From positions 1 to 29,816 of the forward strand of contig CAZSSA010000019.1 in assembly GCA_964609375.1 (NCBI GenBank): 29,816 bases of DNA, given 5' to 3'. Positions 14,801 to 21,486 of this stretch are shown here, piece by piece. The stretch is from CAZDUS01 sp964609375 (lineage in GTDB: Bacteria > Verrucomicrobiota > Kiritimatiellia > CAIKKV01 > CAITUY01). Position numbers and translations under genes: made by a program. The notes beneath the pieces were generated by a model, which was not told the origin of the DNA, did no database searches, and was given only the letters and a program-made list of their open reading frames with translations. The first letter of the stretch is position 1, and each line of letters begins with the position of its first letter.

Positions 14801-17779
14801 ATCGGGATCGCCCGTGGGGCCCCCGGGGCCGTCCATCATTCCCGGCGCGCTTTCATTCTTGGCTCCGTTGTCCCATGGGTCAAGATGCCAGACCATTTCC
14901 CAGGCATCGGGCATTCCATCGCCGTCTGAATCATCGGCCCCGCGCTTGTCCACGCCATACACAAGGGGAACATCATTGGTAATCCAAGTGAAGTTGTTTG
15001 TAGGCAGAGCATATCCACGGTCGCCGAATTGGTATTCCTCGGTGGTGGAGCCAAGCAGTCCTGACTTGGCGCGGCGGGCGAAATCCTCGGCGGTGGAACC
15101 ACCATCGTCGAAGCGATAATAAGCGAGGAGACTTTCCCTGGAGAAAACGCCATCGCCGTCCTTATCGTTCCATCGCACATTGGCAACCAATGCGCCCACC
15201 AGTCCTTCTTTTAGCGTGTCGTCGCGATACAGGATGGTATCCCTGGTGGCGTTGTACTGTTTGTCGCCGTTGTCGATCCAGAAGTTGTTGTTCTTTTGAC
15301 ACACGTTGTCAAGCGGAACACCGGGCTCGCCGTCAAAAAGCGATCCGCCATTGACGATGACAGTGGAGTCGTGGGTGTAGTACTCGCCGAATTGAAGGTC
15401 CAGATCCAGCCAGACGTCGTCGCCGTTGTGAGGCGGCACCAGGCGATTGGCGTAGGTGGCAATCTGGCTGGCTGTGCGGGCGACACCCCAGATGCGGACT
15501 TCGTCGAGCATGAGTTGGCCGACAAATGAACCGTTGGGCGAGGCCGCCAGAGCCAACGTGTTGGTGGCGGGGTACATGAATAGGGAGAAGTTTTCGTTGA
15601 CGTCTTCAATGGCCATATCGAGAACGCCGTTGATGTAAAGACCGAGGCTGTTTCTGGCGTGGTTCCAGACGGCGGCGATGTGTATCCACTCGTTGGTTGG
15701 GAGGCTATTGGCAGAGACGCGTTGAGCGGGGATCAAGTCGTTATCCCGGAAGGTGATGCTTGGGAGATTGTTCGAGAGAGAGAGTTGGTAAACCGTTGGA
15801 CTGCTGAAATCATCCATTGTGCAAAAGTTCATTAAATCGCCGGTCAGGTTGGTGCCAAGCAGCTTGACAGAACATTCAAGCGTCCAGTTCCGTCGTTGCA
15901 GATCTTCGCGGGTGCCTGCGGGGGCCGCGCCGTTGGTCGTGGCGGGTTCGGGGTCGGGGATGGCAATGCCATTTGAGCTGGTGATGAGAACGGAGCGAGG
16001 AATGAAGGGGTCGCAAGAATGGACCGGGCTGGATTTTTTTTGCCCCCCAAGAGGGAACATTTCCCTGCTGTCCATGATGCCATCATCGTCGGAGTCGTTT
16101 CCCTTATCCTGGCCGATGCTAATACTCGGCAAAGCGCTTCCGAGGGTTTCCCCCCTGCTGATGCCTGTTCCGTTCCGAGGATCCGTGAGCGGATTGATCA
16201 GGAGGTTGATCGGGTACCAGCGCCATGTGTAGGTTGAGTCAGGTCTGTGATTGTGTTCATTGGGATTGGTCTCATCCCCTGTGCCATTAACGTAAGGGCG
16301 TGTGGTGAACCGGTAGCCATCCTGCCCCAAATACTCCAAAATATTTCGCAGTCCATCGTTGTCAGGGTCTCCGGAAGCTCCATTTTTTCGCAAAATGCTG
16401 CCATTATCACGGGGGTCAAGATTGAATTCGACTTCCCAGCCGTCGGGGAGTCCGTCATTGTCGGTGTCGTGACCGGGGGGGATGTTTTCGTCGGTATAGA
16501 AGTAGCCTGTGCCTTCGGTGGGGTCAGTCCATTCGTGAGCGCGGAGGGCGAAAACCCGATTTGCCGATGAAGGGATGTTCAGAGAGGGGTCGAGACCGAG
16601 GGACAGACTTGTTCCTGAAAAGCTCATGTAGCAGATCCGGATTCGTTTGAATTGCCGATCATAATAGCCAAGATAAGGGAAGGGGATACGGCCTTCCGTT
16701 GTCCACTTGTCATTGTTGACTGAGCCCTGTCGCAATTCCAAAAGGAGGCATTGTTCCCGGTAGTTGCTCATTCCGTCGAAATCGGGGTCCGCGCGGGCTA
16801 TTTCGGTGCTTACGTTTGTTGCCGATGGAAAATCCAGGAGTGATCCTGCCTTGGGGTCAATTCCGTTGGGAGGGTCATACCAGGCGGCCTCGAAGCTGTC
16901 GAGCAGGAGATCGAAGTCGGTATCGATATCGAGAGGATTGAGGTCATCGGTTGAATGGGTTTTATCTTTTCCAATATAGACACCGTTAATGTACTGAAGC
17001 GCCTGCATGGGAGGATATCCATCGACTCCGCAGTATTCCTGCCAATTGGACAACCCGTCGCCATCGAGGTCCACCAGGTGATCAGCGTCAGTGGGGTCGG
17101 TTCCCATGGCGTGTTCTTCGGAGTAATATTTTGACTCCCAGCGGTCATCCATGTTGTCGCCATCGGTATCCCAATTCCCCGGGTTCAAATAGTCCATGCC
17201 GGGAACAGTGATGCTGATTTCCGCTTCTTCCTTATTGGAAAGACCATCTCCATCCGGATCGTCCTCGCTGTTGTTGCTGAAGGGGTTTGGTGTGAAGCGG
17301 AACCAGTGGTATTCCCACCAATCGGGCAGTTGATCGGCGTCGTTATCGTCGAGAAGCGACAGGCTGATTCCGGCGATGGAGCCGGCTTCCATTTTTACCC
17401 CGGCCTCGCCGAAGGGCTCGCCGGGATTAATCATCCCGTCGCCGTTGCCATCGATCCAGGTGGCGACGATATACTCGCCGGTGGATACACCGGTGATGGT
17501 GTAATTATAGGGGCCATAGAGGAAAGGCAGAGTGCCATTGGTTACCACTGATGTGGCGACCGGAGTGGAGAATTTTCCGGCGGTGGATATCCATAGTCCC
17601 AGCATCATCCGTCCCTGGCCGTCACCATTTCCGGGTGGTCCGGAGACATTCTCGCGCCAGAGTGAACTATTAAAGATTTGCCCTGAGATGGATTGAGCTT
17701 GGGCAGGGGTCAGCCAGGCAAGGCAAAGCGTAATGACCATTCCTGCCGCGATAAGATTCATCGAAATCGCGTGTTTCAC
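11819..17779 (-). CDS. Giant exported protein with TSP3, LamG, GAQWR and NHL repeats
   Basis: 1986 residues starting at GTG with AAGGAGAA seven bases upstream. Parts in order: signal peptide (1-29, AQA cleavage); a beta-rich domain; many calcium-binding DxDGDGxxDxxE-type motifs (about 170-600); LamG-like domain 1 (about 630-780); further calcium motifs (about 890-1080); LamG-like domain 2 (about 1095-1250); four tandem repeats of about 77 residues (1320-1620); six NHL repeats (about 1623-1900), enough for one closed propeller; and a C-terminal domain ending SRFYRVRAY. The family knowledge suggests a surface or secreted adhesin or carbohydrate-binding protein, calcium-stabilised. No transmembrane or LPXTG/PEP-CTERM anchor is seen. 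It lies between a lipoprotein and the secretin inside a pilMNOP operon, so it may be a substrate or an external part of that machine; that is inference. An A8 run lies at 16034-16041. Confidence 0.88.
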   Translation of the reverse strand: MKHAISMNLIAAGMVITLCLAWLTPAQAQSISGQIFNSSLWRENVSGPPGNGDGQGRMMLGLWISTAGKFSTPVATSVVTNGTLPFLYGPYNYTITGVSTGEYIVATWIDGNGDGMINPGEPFGEAGVKMEAGSIAGISLSLLDDNDADQLPDWWEYHWFRFTPNPFSNNSEDDPDGDGLSNKEEAEISITVPGMDYLNPGNWDTDGDNMDDRWESKYYSEEHAMGTDPTDADHLVDLDGDGLSNWQEYCGVDGYPPMQALQYINGVYIGKDKTHSTDDLNPLDIDTDFDLLLDSFEAAWYDPPNGIDPKAGSLLDFPSATNVSTEIARADPDFDGMSNYREQCLLLELRQGSVNNDKWTTEGRIPFPYLGYYDRQFKRIRICYMSFSGTSLSLGLDPSLNIPSSANRVFALRAHEWTDPTEGTGYFYTDENIPPGHDTDNDGLPDGWEVEFNLDPRDNGSILRKNGASGDPDNDGLRNILEYLGQDGYRFTTRPYVNGTGDETNPNEHNHRPDSTYTWRWYPINLLINPLTDPRNGTGISRGETLGSALPSISIGQDKGNDSDDDGIMDSREMFPLGGQKKSSPVHSCDPFIPRSVLITSSNGIAIPDPEPATTNGAAPAGTREDLQRRNWTLECSVKLLGTNLTGDLMNFCTMDDFSSPTVYQLSLSNNLPSITFRDNDLIPAQRVSANSLPTNEWIHIAAVWNHARNSLGLYINGVLDMAIEDVNENFSLFMYPATNTLALAASPNGSFVGQLMLDEVRIWGVARTASQIATYANRLVPPHNGDDVWLDLDLQFGEYYTHDSTVIVNGGSLFDGEPGVPLDNVCQKNNNFWIDNGDKQYNATRDTILYRDDTLKEGLVGALVANVRWNDKDGDGVFSRESLLAYYRFDDGGSTAEDFARRAKSGLLGSTTEEYQFGDRGYALPTNNFTWITNDVPLVYGVDKRGADDSDGDGMPDAWEMVWHLDPWDNGAKNESAPGMMDGPGGPTGDPDSDGLQNIYEYWSGTNPQSKDSDGNGTFDSQEDRDSDGVLNITEQQLRSRPDMVDTDDDTNPDNVEQGMGTGPAEPTDPSTSRAIVMGGSPNDYLQVPLSTRQRLTDWTIEAWVNPSNAVDGAGIIIRRVVQTLTNGVAVNYIMGLETNGANLQLYAGYVWPNGHQYILHGGLVPATGSWTHVAARYNSSEAQLNLYTNGGLAITTNTFYEAPPVSGMGGQTFLRIGEDFAGTLDEVRLWKTVRDENQIRYGASKVVSGNDINSLAHYFRFDDGEANTNIYAWSEFHQPGGLQDFTYTSDWNEQWRHAARLHGTVGFIIPGAIVPPPTLRVMLSPEAAKVAGAQWTADGGLWLNSGDTAQGLTPGDHTLIFKPIYGWMEPSPESITLTNGVATTITRTYLERATLLVNLELEGAGQNSNALWRIDGGLWHTSGTTVSNLNPGAHVLEFSTVTGWTTPPVETVVLTPGQYLPITRVYGVMRGAVRTVLLPLNAITGGAQWRIDNGTWINSGDTVIDLALTTHTIDFRSIPMWTTPASLSVNVTNEQTIVVTGSYVQVSGLYVTIEPATAISEGAFWRLNGGEWTNSGTFIELPPGTYNVSFSPVNGWVPPDAVSAIVVSQTVTTVVGSYYRMDVFGGDPGSSPGQFVSPRSVAIDSHHNLYVSDSANNRIQKYDALSLTWTNMGTGGSGTGQFITPEGITVDAAANLFVADSGNNRIQKRTATNGQWRSWGTYGTNVGNFVSPMDVAVDSKGFVYVADRDRNRIQKLSTNGVTWSVFINSGSANGYVTAPKGLFIDSSDNVYVSDNGAQTNGDSRIQKFNKNGTFLALLGSKLPSQGQLKRPGGLTMGITNLYVADIDNSRVAASSTNASWSTIIGSNVLDHAEDVTWDPRGFLLIADTGNNRVLRLPIIPGVETNSAVPFSGVMNPGTGTNASFTISWFGILNWYYAVEYANTLLDPWSVLPGFSSIAGQNAWTNCVDNSIGGVTSRFYRVRAY
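12080..12913 (-). repeat. Six NHL repeats encoding a beta-propeller
   Basis: Six successive units of roughly 40-50 residues within the giant protein share the pattern F-x-x-P-x-x-(V/I)-x-(V/I)-D-x-x-x-N-(L/V)-(Y/F)-V-(A/S)-D-x-x-N-x-R-(I/V)-Q-K. The first three are near-identical in key positions (NNRIQK twice, RNRIQK); the last two have diverged. Six blades would close a propeller, typically a protein- or ligand-binding surface. Confidence 0.85.
12920..13822 (-). repeat. Four tandem ~77-residue GAQWR-type repeats
   Basis: Units begin near residues 1320, 1393, 1471 and 1551 of the giant protein. Each has a beta strand, then (G)AxW(R)xDGGxWxNSG, then LxPGxHTLxF and a GWxxP turn, ending with TxxxxY. 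Copies have diverged clearly at the protein level, so these are old repeats rather than recent DNA duplications. Similar units occur in large exported proteins of PVC and some delta-type bacteria; no function is established to my knowledge. Confidence 0.85.
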
Positions 17780-17820
17780 GGCTATTCTCCTTTCCTGAGG
17801 GCGGAAGAAAACCTTCCCGC

Positions 17821-18462
17821 TCAGGGTTGACTAATAATCAGGCTGCGGCTGTTGCCGGCCCCGTCTGTGACGGTGACAGCATTGTCGCCGGGACTATAGC
17901 GGCGATAAACGACGCTAGAGCCTGTGTTGCTCGACGGGAAGTTGCCGCGTCCGGTATCGGAAACTGTCCATACGTAGGGCGCGCTTCCGCCGGTGACGGT
18001 TAGAACGCACAAATCGTTGTCGTCCGGCAGTTCGCCGGGTTCAGCCTTGATGGTCATTGCTTCTTGAGCGCTGCCGCGGATGTAAGCAATGGCGGCATTA
18101 CCGGACCGGTCGGAGACAATCACCTCATTATCACCGATGGCGGAGGAGACATAGACGGCCTGTGAATCACCGCTTGGAGTGATGGTTCCCATGGATGTAT
18201 TGGAAACATCCCAGGTATAACCGCCGGTTCCGCCCGTGGCCCTGAAGATGATGCGCCCGCCGATGGTGCTGATGGTGGCTGCCGAAGGACTGATGGTGAC
18301 GATTTGATCTGTGGTTACGCGCGGGTCGTTGACGAACGGGTGGGACTCGAAGTATCCGTCGAGTTCGCTGGTGTTGGGGTCGTCGCAGCCCAACGGGAGC
18401 AGCGCTGTCGCCATCAAAAGACAGAGGGGGCCAATCCACTTCCGAAGATTATGCTTGTTCAT
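17821..18462 (-). CDS. Small lipoprotein with two Ig-like repeats
   Basis: 213 residues from the ATG at 18462, chosen because GGAGAG lies about six bases upstream and the product then starts MNKHNLRKWIG with a proper signal peptide. The longer frame to 18504 only overlaps the upstream gene. The lipobox is LPLGC (Cys about residue 26), predicting a lipid-anchored periplasmic or outer-membrane protein. The mature part has two related beta-domains of about 75 residues: ATGGTGGYTWDVS...GDNEVIVSDRSGNA and VTGGSAPYVWTVS...GDNAVTVTDGAGNS. Each matches the bacterial Ig-like pattern of a tryptophan after a glycine-rich turn and a D-x-x-G-N ending. It lies between the pilP-like gene and the giant surface protein, with a 41-nt gap to the latter. 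A role as secretin pilotin or as anchor for the giant protein is possible but unproven. Confidence 0.8.
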   Translation of the reverse strand: MNKHNLRKWIGPLCLLMATALLPLGCDDPNTSELDGYFESHPFVNDPRVTTDQIVTISPSAATISTIGGRIIFRATGGTGGYTWDVSNTSMGTITPSGDSQAVYVSSAIGDNEVIVSDRSGNAAIAYIRGSAQEAMTIKAEPGELPDDNDLCVLTVTGGSAPYVWTVSDTGRGNFPSSNTGSSVVYRRYSPGDNAVTVTDGAGNSRSLIISQP

Positions 18463-18487
18463 CTTATTCTCTCCATTTCGTCGAGTT

Positions 18488-19054
18488 TCATTCATGGCGG
18501 ACATCTATTTTAACAAGGGAAATTCCGTTGGCTGTGATGCTGGCGACTTTCCATCTATAGGTTTGATCGTCGTAGAGGGTGTAGACAGTGTCGCCCACTT
18601 CGACCAGCTTTCCCCCGACCATGGCCAGATATTTAGGAGCGTTTGATTGCTTGTCGCGGCCGATGAGGCTGACGCCCCGGATGTCCAGGAGCTTTCTGGC
18701 GGTGTCCCAGTCCGGTGTTTTCAGTTTTTCGGGATAAACTCCGGCGGGATTGCCTTCTGTTTTCGGGGATCCTGTGGATGGAGAGTGCGTTATTTTCTTA
18801 GGGGTGTAATTTACAGGCCAGAAGGGGTCTCGCTTGTGAGTTGGGTCAAGATTGACATCGGGTGCCGGCATATAGCCAGTGTCGGGGCCAGGTTGAGTGG
18901 GAATGCCTGGCGCTGTCATGGAAGGAGGGCTGGGCATCCCGGTATTGGGTTCGGGAGCGAAGGGGATGGGCCCTTGCTGGCCGGAAACCAAGCAGCGACC
19001 CGACATCAAGACAACCGTTGCCGCATAGATCATCGGTTGTGCTGATTGTTTCAT
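18488..19054 (-). CDS. PilP-like periplasmic protein
   Basis: 188 residues: an N-terminal hydrophobic export segment (about 8-25), a Pro-rich low-complexity stretch (28-70), then HKRDPFWPV, matching the RDPF motif that marks PilP and resembles the GspC region. A compact C-terminal beta domain follows (about 115-188, RGVSLIGRDKQSNAPKYLAM...VEVGDTVY). PilP connects the inner-membrane PilN/PilO pair with the secretin in the periplasm. No clear lipobox is seen: the only cysteine near the signal is preceded by Arg. GGGGAGGTGG is present before the ATG, which overlaps the pilO-like stop (ATGA). It is the fourth gene in the canonical M-N-O-P order. Confidence 0.78.
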   Translation of the reverse strand: MKQSAQPMIYAATVVLMSGRCLVSGQQGPIPFAPEPNTGMPSPPSMTAPGIPTQPGPDTGYMPAPDVNLDPTHKRDPFWPVNYTPKKITHSPSTGSPKTEGNPAGVYPEKLKTPDWDTARKLLDIRGVSLIGRDKQSNAPKYLAMVGGKLVEVGDTVYTLYDDQTYRWKVASITANGISLVKIDVRHE

Positions 19055-19689
19055 GAGCCACCTCCCCGGTCACTCATGCTATTTTGCCCTTTTTCGGATT
19101 CCGCTTCAATAGGCCATTCAATTCTCAGGGAAAGCCGGTGATGCTCGGGGGTGTCTGCCTGTCCGGTAATGCGGATATCGGAAACGCATAGGTATGGGTT
19201 GATATCCTCAAGGCTGCTGATCAGTTTTGATGCCTGTTCGTAGGATGCCCGTGCGGAGACTTGCACGCTGTAGGATTTGAAATTGACAGGATTGGCTCCT
19301 GCATTATTTGCCCGGGGGAGTTCGCGGATGCCGATTTCCTGAATCTCGTCCACTTTAATATTGATCGCCCGTGCCTGGTTTTCCAGCGTTTCTGTGACCC
19401 CGACGAGGTATGAGCCCAAAATGGGGCGCAGCAGGTTTTTGGCGATAGTCGTGTCGAGCTGACTGGTGACGGAGTCGAACTCTTCCTTAATGGAAGGAGC
19501 GAGCCTGAGTTCGCGCTCTGCTTTTTCCAGGGCGGCGCGTTTGGTCTGCAGTGATTCCTTGAGGCGTTGCTTATAGGCGAAGAAGGGGCTTATCAGTCCC
19601 TGCCATGAGGCAAAGATAACGGCAGCGGCGCCGATTCCAATCAGGACGAAGACCTGAACACGTTCCTTTTTGTTTTCTGGAAGTTTCAT
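19051..19689 (-). CDS. PilO-like inner-membrane protein
   Basis: 212 residues: a charged cytoplasmic tip, one transmembrane helix (about 13-35), a coiled-coil stretch (about 38-75, rich in K/E/A/L: LQTKRAALEKAERELRLA) and a C-terminal ferredoxin-like domain (about 90-200). This is the standard PilO architecture. PilO dimerises with PilN in the inner membrane of type IV pilus machines. Start and stop both overlap neighbours by 4 nt (ATGA), so it is tightly coupled to the pilN-like and pilP-like genes. The extreme C-terminus is polar and glycine-rich and may be disordered. Confidence 0.8.
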   Translation of the reverse strand: MKLPENKKERVQVFVLIGIGAAAVIFASWQGLISPFFAYKQRLKESLQTKRAALEKAERELRLAPSIKEEFDSVTSQLDTTIAKNLLRPILGSYLVGVTETLENQARAINIKVDEIQEIGIRELPRANNAGANPVNFKSYSVQVSARASYEQASKLISSLEDINPYLCVSDIRITGQADTPEHHRLSLRIEWPIEAESEKGQNSMSDRGGGS

Positions 19690-20294
19690 TCAAACGACCT
19701 TGGGTTGTACTTGCAGACAATTTCGAACACGCGGTCTGTTTTGTTCAGCGGGTCCTGCCGGAATGCGCCTGCCGGGATGCTAACGGTCTCGACAAAGGCG
19801 TCAAAAGGGGGGTGCTTGAACAAGACTTGCTGGAATTCGCCGACATTGACTTCCGAGCGGGCCGCGCCGGTTCTGCCCGTCAGGCGCATTTCGAACACGC
19901 GGGCAGGAACGTTATTGGAAAGGACGAGGACGTCCTGATTTATATGGATTTCCGTAAGTTGGATCATGGGAGGGGTGACAACTTGAAGGCTTTCCAACTG
20001 GCGCCCCCAGTCGATGCGGGTTGTCCGCCAGCTTTGGATTTCCTTCAGTTTGGATGCCTTTTGGAGCAGGTCGGCTCTGAGCAGTTTGGCGGCGATGTGT
20101 TTGGGTTGTGTTAATTTCCATTGATTTTCGCATTGTTCCACGCTGGCCTGAAGGTCCCGGTACGCGAAATAACCTGAAAACAACCAAAGAATCAGGATGG
20201 TGATCCCCGTGCCTCCTGATATTTTAAGGAGGGTTGAGAATGATACTGGGCTGGCGCTTCGTTGTTCGGTTTCCAATATCAGGTTGATATGCAT
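19686..20294 (-). CDS. PilN-like inner-membrane protein
   Basis: 202 residues from the ATG at 20294, which begins MHINLILE. PilN proteins begin with a short INLLP-like tail that binds PilM, and INLIL fits. The frame is open further upstream to 20537, but that part lies entirely within the pilM-like gene. A transmembrane helix follows (about 22-44), then a coiled segment and a periplasmic domain. The start codon overlaps the pilM-like stop by one base (TGATG) and the stop overlaps the pilO-like start. It couples cytoplasmic PilM to the periplasmic alignment complex. Confidence 0.8.
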   Translation of the reverse strand: MHINLILETEQRSASPVSFSTLLKISGGTGITILILWLFSGYFAYRDLQASVEQCENQWKLTQPKHIAAKLLRADLLQKASKLKEIQSWRTTRIDWGRQLESLQVVTPPMIQLTEIHINQDVLVLSNNVPARVFEMRLTGRTGAARSEVNVGEFQQVLFKHPPFDAFVETVSIPAGAFRQDPLNKTDRVFEIVCKYNPRSFE

Positions 20295-21313
20295 CAACGG
20301 CTCTCCAAAACGGCGATAGCTGCTCCCATTGCAGCCGAAAAACGTGATTCCTGTCCATTCAATCGATCCGGCAAGGCTCCTGGCAAAGTTTCCAGTGCAG
20401 AAAAAGGATTCCAGGAAGTTGGTTCCTTGCCGGTGACTCCCTGAACCTCTTTCATCCAGCTTTTCATGCTGGACATGCCTCCGCTGATATAAAGGTGGGC
20501 GATGGGATTGTTTTCGCGGCGTTCCACAAAGTCCCATGAGATGGTGAGTTGTTGCAGGAAGGCTTCCATGGTTTGGCGGAGAATCTGGCTGATGTCGAAG
20601 GAGTCATCGTTCAGGATTCCAAGGGCGACTTCTTCGTCAACCCCCAGTGAGCTTTGCAGCTTTTTAAGAATGGCGTCTGAACCGAGGTCAAATTTGCGGA
20701 TCAGGGTCATAACGCCTTTGTTAAAGAAAGCCACATAGGACGAGGTGGCGCCGAAATCGATGGCCGCCATCGTGTCTCCCTTATGCGTGGATCCCGGGCC
20801 CTGCATGAAGGCTGTCATGCTGGCCAGTCCTGAGATTTCGATAGAGCAAGGGGCGGGAACTCCACTGGGGAACAACTGACATAATGACCTTGCGGTCTGG
20901 TCAGGAAGCCCAACGGCAAGAATCCGGCGCTCGGAACGGGTTTCCGCAACCTGTTCAAAGCCCACTCGATAATCGGAGTTTTCGCCGATCCCCATCAGTT
21001 CATAGACGTGTGCATCGGTGGACTTGTCCGAATGGACGGGCATTGTCAGGAGTTTGACAATAGCGCCGGGTGCGGAAGTGGCAATGGCCGCATAACGGCC
21101 ATGAAGAGAGCGGGGGACCACTAGAGCCGGGGCGGGATCGGTTGCGGAGGCGGGCAGGATCAGGCGGGGGAGAATATCAGCCGCGACAAGGGTGAGCGTA
21201 TTGTTGGACTTCTTGATTCGTACGGCCTTGGTGCAGGAGCCGGCAATATCCAACCCGAGTACATCGGTGTAACTTCGCTGGAAAGATTTCATCAACTCGC
21301 TAATTGTTTTCAT
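20294..21313 (-). CDS. PilM-like actin-fold ATPase
   Basis: 339 residues from the ATG at 21313, giving MKTISELMKSF then VLGLDIAGSCTKAVRI, the first nucleotide-binding motif of the PilM/FtsA actin-like fold. A Met at 21361 is an alternative but has no ribosome binding site. Later motifs are AAIDFGATSSYVAFF (second phosphate loop) and HLYISGGMSSMKSWM (adenosine motif). PilM is the cytoplasmic ring component of the type IV pilus alignment complex. It opens a run of overlapping pilM-N-O-P-like genes. Unlike the GspL-like protein at the left end it has no membrane segment, so the window carries two different actin-like scaffolds. The promoter is unclear: a TTGACA on this strand at 21407-21412 lacks a matching -10. 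Confidence 0.85.
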   Translation of the reverse strand: MKTISELMKSFQRSYTDVLGLDIAGSCTKAVRIKKSNNTLTLVAADILPRLILPASATDPAPALVVPRSLHGRYAAIATSAPGAIVKLLTMPVHSDKSTDAHVYELMGIGENSDYRVGFEQVAETRSERRILAVGLPDQTARSLCQLFPSGVPAPCSIEISGLASMTAFMQGPGSTHKGDTMAAIDFGATSSYVAFFNKGVMTLIRKFDLGSDAILKKLQSSLGVDEEVALGILNDDSFDISQILRQTMEAFLQQLTISWDFVERRENNPIAHLYISGGMSSMKSWMKEVQGVTGKEPTSWNPFSALETLPGALPDRLNGQESRFSAAMGAAIAVLESR

Positions 21314-21486
21314 TCCGGCAAAATCCTGATCCACGACATTATGACATGGGATAGCGGGCATTACTTAACCAGAAGAATACCAGTGGGGCAAGCTAAAGTG
21401 ATGACTTGTCAATGTGTTATCAGGGGCTGTCGGCGTTGAAAGCCCGATCCAGGGGAATGCCTTGAATGGCCCGGCAAGCCCGGCGA

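Noticed and set aside
20297..20537. N-terminal extension of the pilN-like frame
   Set aside because: Lies wholly within the pilM-like gene; the internal ATG at 20294 gives the family-typical INLIL start and overlaps the pilM stop.
21407..21412. Perfect TTGACA on the minus strand upstream of the pilM-like gene
   Set aside because: At 16-18 nt spacing the next six bases are GC-rich and unlike a -10, so no promoter is claimed.
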